A stretch of DNA of 7,839 bases from UBA9619 sp964630665 (GTDB taxonomy: Bacteria > Pseudomonadota > Gammaproteobacteria > Arenicellales > UBA868), in the NCBI GenBank assembly GCA_964630665.1, contig CAZVVN010000106.1:1-7839 (forward strand), in the 5' to 3' direction. Positions 1 to 6,614 of this stretch are shown piece by piece. Every line of letters begins with the position of its first letter. Position 1 is the stretch's first letter. The notes under the pieces are model-generated. The model saw nothing but the letters and a program-made list of their open reading frames with translations. It searched no databases and was not told the DNA's origin. Position numbers and translations under genes: made by a program.

Positions 1-96
1 AGTAACGACACCTTGTCTTTGATCACTGGGGATTACAACGCTTTTGCCGCACCCGTCCCCACAGCGTTTTCACGACAGGGTCCGGGCAAGTCTTGA
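1..96 (+). CDS. Possible C-terminal end of an unidentified gene (partial at left edge)
   Basis: Reading frame 1 of the plus strand is open from the first base to a TGA at 94-96, giving 31 residues that start SNDTLSLITGDYNAF and end SRQGPGKS. The other two plus frames close within about 20 bases. Residue composition looks protein-like and about 58% of codons end in G or C, but an open stretch this short can occur by chance. I do not recognise the family. If real, the gene runs toward the HyuA-HyuB gene and their 3' ends are 136 bases apart. The alternative is that this is non-coding flank. Confidence 0.3.
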   Translation, partial: SNDTLSLITGDYNAFAAPVPTAFSRQGPGKS

Positions 97-130
97 ACCT
101 TGAAACAAACAGCCTCAGCGCACCCAATAT

Positions 131-140
131 ACCGATCGGT
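131..140. promoter_or_regulatory. 10-bp perfect palindrome, possible repressor operator
   Basis: ACCGATCGGT reads identically on both strands and is followed directly by CGG, so the CGG-rich half is partly repeated. Palindromes of this form occur in operators of several TetR-family repressors, but no regulator gene is visible here. It sits at the GC-rich border of the AT-rich stretch. It could serve a leftward gene starting outside the window, or it could be chance. A small stem can also form (CCGA 132-135 with TCGG 140-143), but it is too weak to call a terminator. Confidence 0.2.
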
Positions 141-145
141 CGGAC

Positions 146-232
146 ATTTTACTGTAAACATTTATATTCGTATATAATTATACAGTTATTCAATTTTATT
201 TAGATATTTATGTCTTCCTATATTATAATTTA
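146..232. other. Sharply AT-rich intergenic stretch
   Basis: Only 13 of these 87 bases are G or C, about 15%, against clearly GC-rich coding DNA on the right. It contains TATA-rich runs, including the 10-base palindrome TATAATTATA at 173-182. It directly follows the TAG stop of the HyuA-HyuB gene on the minus strand. I found no GC-rich hairpin followed by a U-run that would mark an intrinsic terminator, and no convincing -35/-10 pair at 16-18 base spacing. It may act as a 3' flank or promoter-proximal DNA of a gene to the left. Confidence 0.5.
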
Positions 233-3200
233 CTAAGCAACATCTCGACGTCTGCCGTTGCTCTGTCGTAGCACCGAAGTTTTGTCGACGTCGATCGCCC
301 CGTTGTCATTGATACTGCAGCAGTACTGGGCCGCAGCACCTTGCACACTGACGTACTCATCCCTCAAGTCGAGACCGAGCGCCTCAATCGCTCTTTCGGA
401 TGGGTCGCCATACCCCGAACCACCGGGCAGACAGAGTTCCACGATCTCCTGATCGGATGTCAGCGTAACCAGTGCGCCGGTACCGATCTCGGTGACCTCA
501 CCCGTTTCAGTGTGAGTGACTTTCGCACTGGCACCTTGGCCTGCGCCTCCGCCAAACAACCCGTCAGTCGAGACTCCCACACCGATCGGGTAAAGGCCGA
601 CCTGGGAGGGGCGGCCATCCTCGTACAGTTTCCGTGCGCGAACAATCTGACCAAGACCACCGCGCTGGCGCCCGGGACCCGCGCTGTCACAGCGGTAACT
701 TTTCTCCAGCACCAAGACCGGAGCCCGGGTCTCGAACAACTCAACCGAGGTGTTGCCGGCGCTGGTGGGAAAAAGCAGGCCTGACTTACCATCTCCATGG
801 TCAGAACCGCCCTGTCCGCCACCCTGGAACAAGTGATCGTTGTAGATTCGACCCTCGGATTCGTAACCGTAGAATAATGCTGATCCGGGCAGGCCGGTGA
901 ATGCCTGCACCCGGTCTGGTGCAGCATCGGCAATTGTTTTGTACAGGTTTGGCGCGAGGTACCAACCCGTACGGGTACGCATGTTCACTGCGACTGGTTT
1001 GTCGCAGTTGAACACGCTGCCGGCCGGCGCCTTAACATGAAGCGGTCGATAGCAACCCGCGTTACTCGGTATCTCAGGAGAGAGCATACACTTAAGCGGA
1101 TACAACGTGTGCCCCTGCGTGTAGCTCAACGTGCAGTTAGAACCGCCCCGGTCCTTCTGCGGAGGCGCCCCTTCGAAATCCACTGTCAGCTCATCACCTT
1201 CGATAGCCAGGCGGATCGGGTACTTCTCGGGTTCTTCGACACCGTCACCCCAAATCTCTCCCTCGTACACACCATCAGGCAACTTTAAGACCGCATCACG
1301 CATGGCTTTTTCGGCGCGGTTCTGTATCACGCCGGCCAGCACTTCAAGGTCGTGCATCTGATACTCGTCCATAAACTCTAGTATCAACTTAGCCCCGGCT
1401 GCATTGGCTGACACCAAAGCGTGGATGTCACCGATAACCTGTTCCGAGCCCCGGACGTTTTCGCTGATCAGGGTGACTAGATCCTCATTGATCTCACCTT
1501 CCTTGTAGAGCTTGATGGGTGGGATCTGAATGCCCTCCTCGTAGATCTCCCGGGCATTCAGGCTGTCCTTGGTACCGCCGATGTCCGCCACATGGCCTAC
1601 ACAACCCATGATGGCAACCACTTCGCCATCCCTGAACACAGGGGTGGCAAAGGCGATATCGAACAGGTGGCCCGCACACAGCCACGGGTCATTGGTCATG
1701 AGTACATCACCCGGGCGCAGCGTCTCAATCGGATATTTGCGGATCATTGCATTCACTGCCAGGGCCAGCGTGATGTTGAACACAGGCATTGCACGGGGGG
1801 AGTGAGCGAGCTGCTGGCCCTTGGCATCCAGAATTTCACAGGCGAAATCCTGCGCTTCACCAATGATCAGTGAAAACGCCGTGCGGATCACGGTGTGCCA
1901 GCATTGTTCGGTGATGTTAATTAGGCGATTCCACATGATCTCCAGCCCGACCGGGTCATTTTCCAGCTCTTGGGCTGTCCGGGTCATAGTGCCCCGCTCT
2001 GTAGCACTCGAGGTCTTTTGGGCCTGTCCAAGGACCAGACGCAAATTGAGATCATCATCAACGGTAACGCTGGCACCGGGTGGAACGACCGTGGTTGATT
2101 CAGTCTCCTCGATGATGGCCGGACCTTGGATCCGCAAGCCAGACTGCAACAGGTAACGGTTAAAGGTAGGGGTCTCCAGGTAATCGCCTGCTTCTGGAAA
2201 ATATGCCTGACGTGACCCGGTCGACGCATCCTGTCCTGACGTATCAACTGCGCCCTGGGTGTAGACCGCATTAGGAGACGGTCCGCTGCACAGCACCTTC
2301 CAGTTGAGGATCTGTATCTCGACACCTTCATATAATTGGGTGTACAGGCGGGTGTACTCCCGGACGAACTCAGCACGGATCAGATCCACCTTGCCCAGAT
2401 CGAGTAGCCCTGCGGGAAACGGAATCGTGATCTCGTGCATCTGCCCCAGCAGGCGCATCTCGGCGTAGCGGGACACCGTGATGTCTGAATCCGGAACACC
2501 GGCATCGAGCAGAAGACCCCGGCCTTTTGCCTCGAGTTCTTGAAAAAGGGAATTGGCGCTGACGAGATCCAAATTGTCGAGCAGCCCCGGAGTGGAACGC
2601 CGGAACTCGAAACTGAGTGGTGTCACCAGAAACCCGAATGCCGAAGCAATGCCGGAGCCAGGCGGTATGATCACCTCGGAGACACCCAGCTTTGCTGCAA
2701 CCCGTGCTGCATGCAGAGGGCCGGCGCCACCCATTGCCACCATTGCGTAGCGCCTGGGATCGCGGCCCTTTTCTACAATATGAATCCTGGCCGCACTGGC
2801 CATGTTCTCACTGACGATATCGTAGATGCCCCAAGCCGTCTCGGTCTGGCTTAGCGAAAGTGTCTGGCCTACACCGGTCATAGCGACCCGGGCTGCTTCG
2901 ACATCCAGCGCCATTCGCCCACCAAGGAAATGGTCAGAATCAAGATATCCCAACAGGAGGTTGGCATCCGTAACTGTAGGGTCAGTGCCACCCAGGCCGT
3001 AACAGGCGGGACCCGGTTTGGCTCCAGCACTGTCCGGACCCACCTTCAGCAGCCCCAAGGAATCGACCCGCGCGATGCTACCCCCACCCGCGCCGACTTC
3101 TATCATCTGAATCACCGGCGCCACGAGTGGTAGTCCACTACCTCGCTTGAATCGGTGCACCCTGGCACCCTCCATCATCGGGGCAATATCGGGCTTGCCA

Positions 3201-4114
3201 TCCTCAACCAGACAGACCTTGGCAGTGGTTCCGCCCATGTCGAATGAAATCAGATCGTCCTTACCAACCTTTGCACCAAAATAGGATGCCGCCAAACCGC
3301 CACCCGCCGGACCGGATTCGACGAACCGCACTGGATTTGCAACGGCTACCTCCGGTGCGGCCAACCCGCCGGCAGAATGGATCAAGTGGAAATTCCCATC
3401 GAAACCCTGCTCCGAGATACGGTCAGTCAAGCGGGTGACGTAATTGTCCATCAAAGGCTGTACGTAGGCGTTAACCGCAGTGGTCGATGTGCGATCGAAC
3501 TCCCTCAGTTCCGGCTGCACATCGCAAGAAATTGACAGAATCAGATTCGGGTAATTCGCCCTGATGAATGCGGCGACTTCTCTCTCGTGGCAGGGGTTTA
3601 TATAGGAGTGCAGGAAACATACCGCAAGCGACTCGATTCCTTGGTCGACGAGATAATCAGTTTCGCGGCGGACATCTTCCAGATTCAGCGGTACTATGAT
3701 TTCGCCATCTCGGCTGACCCTTTCGCTGACCTCCCGCCGCAGGTAACGCGGCACGATCGGCTCGGGAAACTGAAGAAAAAGATCATGAATGTCGTAGCGC
3801 TGCTCGATCCCCATTTCAAGAATGTCGCGAAACCCCCTTGTGGTTAGCAGTCCGGTCCTGGCACCTTGTCTCTCGATCAAAGCATTGGTCACCAGGGTCG
3901 TCCCGTGCACCAAGTGATCAACATCGGAGAATTGCAGACCCTTGTCAGAAAGAATCTCTCGCAATCCGGTCAAAGCACCTACCGAGGGGTCGTCTGGTGT
4001 GGTCAGACATTTGTGCACTGCGATCTCGTCGGTCTCGGGATTCGACAGTACAAAATCAGTAAAGGTACCGCCGATATCGAACCCCAAGCGGTATTTTCCA
4101 GTTCCGTCAGTCAC
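233..4114 (-). CDS. Fused HyuA-HyuB hydantoinase/5-oxoprolinase-family enzyme
   Basis: This 1293-residue protein joins the two subunits of the HyuA/HyuB superfamily, which couples ATP hydrolysis to opening of cyclic amides (N-methylhydantoin, 5-oxoproline, lactams) or to ketone carboxylation. The N-terminal half is HyuA. It has an actin-like phosphate motif DIGGTFTDF (13-21), a second one FDMGGTTAK (291-299), the glycine loop GAGGGSIARVD (341-351), MGGAGPLHA (461-469) and the C-terminal-domain motif GPAIIEETEST (664-674). The HyuB half starts near Met710 and has NDPW (808-811), GHLFDIAF (815-822), HVADIGG (841-847), DSAGPGRQRGGLG (1143-1155) and the closing GYGDP (1234-1238). Separate subunits are usually about 690 and 550 aa, so both are complete. 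The start is GTG with AAGGAGAG 9 bases upstream, and the stop is TAG. It probably shares a transcript with the oxidoreductase gene upstream. The family is firm but the substrate is unknown. It is likely cytoplasmic, having no signal or membrane segment. Confidence 0.93.
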   Translation of the reverse strand: MTDGTGKYRLGFDIGGTFTDFVLSNPETDEIAVHKCLTTPDDPSVGALTGLREILSDKGLQFSDVDHLVHGTTLVTNALIERQGARTGLLTTRGFRDILEMGIEQRYDIHDLFLQFPEPIVPRYLRREVSERVSRDGEIIVPLNLEDVRRETDYLVDQGIESLAVCFLHSYINPCHEREVAAFIRANYPNLILSISCDVQPELREFDRTSTTAVNAYVQPLMDNYVTRLTDRISEQGFDGNFHLIHSAGGLAAPEVAVANPVRFVESGPAGGGLAASYFGAKVGKDDLISFDMGGTTAKVCLVEDGKPDIAPMMEGARVHRFKRGSGLPLVAPVIQMIEVGAGGGSIARVDSLGLLKVGPDSAGAKPGPACYGLGGTDPTVTDANLLLGYLDSDHFLGGRMALDVEAARVAMTGVGQTLSLSQTETAWGIYDIVSENMASAARIHIVEKGRDPRRYAMVAMGGAGPLHAARVAAKLGVSEVIIPPGSGIASAFGFLVTPLSFEFRRSTPGLLDNLDLVSANSLFQELEAKGRGLLLDAGVPDSDITVSRYAEMRLLGQMHEITIPFPAGLLDLGKVDLIRAEFVREYTRLYTQLYEGVEIQILNWKVLCSGPSPNAVYTQGAVDTSGQDASTGSRQAYFPEAGDYLETPTFNRYLLQSGLRIQGPAIIEETESTTVVPPGASVTVDDDLNLRLVLGQAQKTSSATERGTMTRTAQELENDPVGLEIMWNRLINITEQCWHTVIRTAFSLIIGEAQDFACEILDAKGQQLAHSPRAMPVFNITLALAVNAMIRKYPIETLRPGDVLMTNDPWLCAGHLFDIAFATPVFRDGEVVAIMGCVGHVADIGGTKDSLNAREIYEEGIQIPPIKLYKEGEINEDLVTLISENVRGSEQVIGDIHALVSANAAGAKLILEFMDEYQMHDLEVLAGVIQNRAEKAMRDAVLKLPDGVYEGEIWGDGVEEPEKYPIRLAIEGDELTVDFEGAPPQKDRGGSNCTLSYTQGHTLYPLKCMLSPEIPSNAGCYRPLHVKAPAGSVFNCDKPVAVNMRTRTGWYLAPNLYKTIADAAPDRVQAFTGLPGSALFYGYESEGRIYNDHLFQGGGQGGSDHGDGKSGLLFPTSAGNTSVELFETRAPVLVLEKSYRCDSAGPGRQRGGLGQIVRARKLYEDGRPSQVGLYPIGVGVSTDGLFGGGAGQGASAKVTHTETGEVTEIGTGALVTLTSDQEIVELCLPGGSGYGDPSERAIEALGLDLRDEYVSVQGAAAQYCCSINDNGAIDVDKTSVLRQSNGRRRDVA

Positions 4115-4123
4115 GATAAAGAT

Positions 4124-4131
4124 CTCTCCTT
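4124..4131 (-). promoter_or_regulatory. Ribosome binding site of the HyuA-HyuB gene
   Basis: On the minus strand AAGGAGAG lies 9 bases before the GTG at 4114-4112. This strong Shine-Dalgarno match supports the non-ATG start. The chosen start also puts the conserved DIGGTFTDF motif at residue 13, as expected for HyuA proteins, so an upstream extension is not needed. Confidence 0.7.
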
Positions 4132-4217
4132 CGTTTTTAGCTTACACCACCTCATTTGTGTATTGAGCCAGCGTTTTATGCGGTATCCCGCCGGTCGAGC
4201 TCTCATGTCTCTACCGT

Positions 4218-5207
4218 TTAATCGACCTCGAGAATTATTTTCCCGAAGTTCTCGTTATTGTCCATCAACTGGTGGGCTTGATGTACCTCACGGAATGGCA
4301 TGACGCAATGGATCACGGGGTCGATAGTACCGTCCATGTACTTCGGTAACCAGCGCTGTTCGACTCGAGACACGACCCGGCGCTTATCCTCCAGTTTCTG
4401 TGCCCTCAGGGTGAATCCATACACCTTAAGCCGCTTCTTCAGCATCAGGCCTATGCTCAACTCACCAGTCTCGCCCCTCAGTGCGCCAACTAACACCAGC
4501 CGGCCAGTCGGCGACAATAACTCCAGATTGCGGGTCAAGTAATCACCACCGACCAGATCCTGAATCAAGTCGATAGCGGCCTCGCCAAGCAAGTTAATTG
4601 ACTCGGCTACAAAATCCTGACTCTGGTAATTGATACCAAAATCACCGCCAATCCGCTTGACCAGCTCGATCTTTTGGTCTGTCCCTGCCGTAAACAGGAC
4701 CCTTGCGCCAACGCTTTTTGCCATCTGGACAGCGGTCGTCCCCACCCCACTTGCCCCGGCATGAACCAGAAAGGTCTGTCCGGACTCCAATTGACCCAGT
4801 TCAAAAACCGTTTCATTGGTGGTACAGGCTACCTCCATCACAGCGGCGGCCTTGGCGAAATCCCAGTTTTCCGGAACCGGCAACGATAGACCTTCATCCG
4901 CCAAGCAATATTCTCCATAAGCGCCTTCGGCAACCAGCGCAAAAACGCGATCTCCCGCTTTATACCTTTGAACGTCTGGACCAACGGCCTCGACTTCACC
5001 GGCGAGTTCGAGACCCGGCACGTCACCCAGTCCCGGAGGCATCGGATAGAGCCCCTGGCGCTGGAGAGAGTCGGCACGGTTCATACCGATCGCGCGAACC
5101 TTGATGAGTAGATTCGATCCATCCGGAACCGGTCTTATCCGAGTTCGAAAAACCAAGGATGAACTGTCTCCGGGCGCTGAGATGGCGACAACCTGCATTG
5201 ATGTCAT
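4218..5207 (-). CDS. Zinc-independent NAD(P)H:quinone oxidoreductase, PIG3/Qor type (MDR superfamily)
   Basis: This 329-residue medium-chain dehydrogenase/reductase has a catalytic GroES-like N-terminal domain (about 1-125) and a Rossmann domain (about 126-260). Diagnostic stretches are GMNRADSLQRQGLYPMPPG (41-59), the nucleotide-binding loop HAGASGVGTTAVQMA (149-163) and the C-terminal signature HQLMDNNENFGKIILEV (312-328). These closely match my memory of PIG3 (TP53I3)-type quinone reductases. The cysteine and histidine zinc ligands of alcohol dehydrogenases are absent, so it should reduce quinones or enones with NADPH. The length is normal for the family. The ATG at 5207-5205 is preceded by a weak AAGGA/CAGG signal, and Met4 is an alternative start. 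It is the first gene of the minus-strand pair, 103 bases ahead of the HyuA-HyuB gene, with no terminator in the gap. Its physiological substrate is not shown. Confidence 0.9.
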   Translation of the reverse strand: MTSMQVVAISAPGDSSSLVFRTRIRPVPDGSNLLIKVRAIGMNRADSLQRQGLYPMPPGLGDVPGLELAGEVEAVGPDVQRYKAGDRVFALVAEGAYGEYCLADEGLSLPVPENWDFAKAAAVMEVACTTNETVFELGQLESGQTFLVHAGASGVGTTAVQMAKSVGARVLFTAGTDQKIELVKRIGGDFGINYQSQDFVAESINLLGEAAIDLIQDLVGGDYLTRNLELLSPTGRLVLVGALRGETGELSIGLMLKKRLKVYGFTLRAQKLEDKRRVVSRVEQRWLPKYMDGTIDPVIHCVMPFREVHQAHQLMDNNENFGKIILEVD

Positions 5208-5439
5208 GCGGCTTGAACCTGTCCTTATATAGGCAATAATTGTTTTACTGCGGGAGATATATTACGTTATTATCAAGTCAGGTGGAATCGTGGAGCGCGC
5301 GGACAAGATAACGGCACCCGGACAGGGTAAGGCATTGCGTAGTAATTCTGATCAATTGTCCCAAGTTGCCGTGGTAGCACAGGATTTGACCTGACGTTAT
5401 TACCCTACTAGCCAAAACTGGAGAAAGAGGAACTGACCA
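5208..5439. promoter_or_regulatory. Divergent control region between catabolic pair and importer operon
   Basis: No gene is visible in these 232 bases, which must hold promoters for both directions. A possible plus-strand promoter is TTTACT (5244-5249) and TATTAT (5268-5273) with an 18-base spacer, which would give a leader of roughly 160 bases. This is a weak match. An imperfect inverted repeat (11 of 13 bases) pairs 5277-5289 with 5383-5395. A 9-base direct repeat ACGTTATTA occurs at 5264-5272 and 5394-5402. Repeats of this kind next to a promoter fit binding by a dimeric regulator, but the regulator is not in the window. I found no convincing minus-strand -35/-10 pair. Confidence 0.5.
5426..5431 (+). 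promoter_or_regulatory. Ribosome binding site of the binding-protein gene
   Basis: AGAGGA lies 8 bases before the ATG at 5440, inside a purine-rich stretch starting at 5420. This supports the start that leaves the complete Tat signal peptide on the protein. Confidence 0.65.
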
Positions 5440-6504
5440 ATGACATCACAGACCAAGAAACAACCCGTGAATACGAATCGCCGAAAAATTCTCAAGGGTG
5501 TCGCCGGCACCACGGCGCTCTCAACGCTAGGCTTCCCGGCAATAGTACCCGCAGCTGCACCGCTGGTTGTCAATTCCTACGGCGGAGCGTTTGAGAAATT
5601 CATCCGCTCTGAGATTATCCCACCGTTCGAGGCCTCGACCGGCATCAAGACGAAGCTCGATATCAATCTTGGTAAAGGCTGGCTGACTACATTGCGGGCT
5701 GCTGGACCGGAGAACCCACCCTATGACGTATTGATGACCAACGAGACCTGGGCAAGTGTCGAGCGCGGTGAGGGTTTCTTTGAGGCCATCCCTGAGGACA
5801 AAGTACCGAACATGGCCGATTTATATCCCGTCGCCCGCTACAAGGACAACATTGCAGTCATCGGCATGCTGTCGCCGCTCGGTCTTTTATACCGTACCGA
5901 CCAGGTGCCGGAACCCACAAGTTGGGCAGACCTGTGGTCGGTACCGGAATACCGCGGCAAGACGGGTCTTTACACGGTAACCAACTCCGCCGGATACATG
6001 ACCATTCTGATGACGGCCCGCAACTGGTTCGGTTCCGAATACGAAGTCGATAAAGCGATCGACAAAATTAAGGAACTCAAGCCGTTCCTGCAGGCCGACT
6101 TCGGCGGCACGATGGAGAAGTACCTGATCCGCGGAGAAGTCGCTATTGCACCCGCCGACTTTGCCGCTAAAGGTCGGATGATGTCCAAGGGCATCGGCGA
6201 GAAAGTCGAAGTCATCGCACCCAAGGAAGGGATGTTCTGCTGGGAGCAGGTTTTCAATGTACTCAAAGGCAGCAAGAAGAAAGAAGAAGGCTACCAGTGG
6301 ATCAATTACATTCTTACACCTGAAGTCCAGAAGAAGTTTGTCATCGGTCTTTCCCAGGCACCGGTGAACAAGAAGACACAGGTACCGGCTGACTTCAAAG
6401 GCATACACGGTGAGCGTATGAACGAGATCGTCATGTGGGACTGGGCCAAGGCCAACTCTGTCCGGGACCATGTCATCGCGCGCTGGAACAAAGAAATGCG
6501 CTAA
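5440..6504 (+). CDS. Tat-exported ABC substrate-binding protein, polyamine/spermidine (PotD)-like
   Basis: This 354-residue extracytoplasmic solute-binding protein belongs to the PotD/PotF-like class of bacterial binding proteins. The N-terminus has a twin-arginine motif, NRRKILKG (13-20), a hydrophobic stretch (about 21-36) and a small-residue cleavage zone near 38-40 (AAA), so export should be in folded form by the Tat system. The mature part opens with LVVNSYGGAFEKF (42-54) and shows class-typical segments such as YDVLMTNETWASVERGEGF (95-113), SPLGLLYRTDQVPEPTSWADL (about 145-165, hinge and lobe crossing) and YQWINYILTPEVQKKF (285-300). The length is usual. It is the first gene of the importer operon, followed by a stem-loop and then the ATPase gene. 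The ligand could be a polyamine, opine or other small amine-bearing solute. The class is clear but the ligand is not. Confidence 0.9.
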   Translation: MTSQTKKQPVNTNRRKILKGVAGTTALSTLGFPAIVPAAAPLVVNSYGGAFEKFIRSEIIPPFEASTGIKTKLDINLGKGWLTTLRAAGPENPPYDVLMTNETWASVERGEGFFEAIPEDKVPNMADLYPVARYKDNIAVIGMLSPLGLLYRTDQVPEPTSWADLWSVPEYRGKTGLYTVTNSAGYMTILMTARNWFGSEYEVDKAIDKIKELKPFLQADFGGTMEKYLIRGEVAIAPADFAAKGRMMSKGIGEKVEVIAPKEGMFCWEQVFNVLKGSKKKEEGYQWINYILTPEVQKKFVIGLSQAPVNKKTQVPADFKGIHGERMNEIVMWDWAKANSVRDHVIARWNKEMR

Positions 6505-6549
6505 CTAGGGCTGTAACAAGTAGAAATCCAAACTAGACTTGCCCATAAA

Positions 6550-6580
6550 GTTTCCCCGACACTCAAGGTGTCGGGGAAAC
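6550..6580 (+). other. Perfect 13-bp stem-loop between binding-protein and ATPase genes
   Basis: GTTTCCCCGACAC (6550-6562) and its exact complement GTGTCGGGGAAAC (6568-6580) flank a 5-base loop TCAAG. It starts 45 bases after the stop of the binding-protein gene and ends 34 bases before the ATPase ATG. No T-run follows the right arm, so it is not a classic intrinsic terminator. In importer operons such hairpins after the binding-protein gene can protect the upstream mRNA from 3' exonucleases or partly block readthrough, giving more binding protein than ATPase or permease. That role is inferred here. Confidence 0.75.
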
Positions 6581-6614
6581 TGCGGTGTAACTGAACAATG
6601 GTGGTTTGACGATC

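Noticed and set aside
132..150. CCGA/TCGG stem followed by ACATTTT as a plus-strand terminator for the left-edge frame
   Set aside because: The stem has 4 base pairs and the T-run only four bases, which is too weak to call.
258..933. Overlapping open frames of 60-160 codons on both strands opposite or within the HyuB region
   Set aside because: They lie wholly inside the coding frame that carries conserved HyuB motifs. Their peptides are rich in Arg, Pro, Ser and Cys with no recognisable domain, as expected for shadow frames in GC-rich DNA.
4178..4195. Small hairpin GCGG-TATC-CCGC between the oxidoreductase and HyuA-HyuB genes
   Set aside because: Only a 4-bp stem with no U-run on the minus strand, so it is not a credible terminator and does not argue against cotranscription.
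5887..6471. 194-codon open frame on the minus strand inside the binding-protein gene
   Set aside because: It is antisense to a well-supported Tat-signal binding protein, has no family resemblance I can see, and arises from the codon bias of the sense gene.
6600..6614. TTG start at 6606 for the ATPase
   Set aside because: The GGTGG signal would be almost touching this TTG, while the ATG at 6615 has proper 10-base spacing and gives a typical PotA-like N-terminus.
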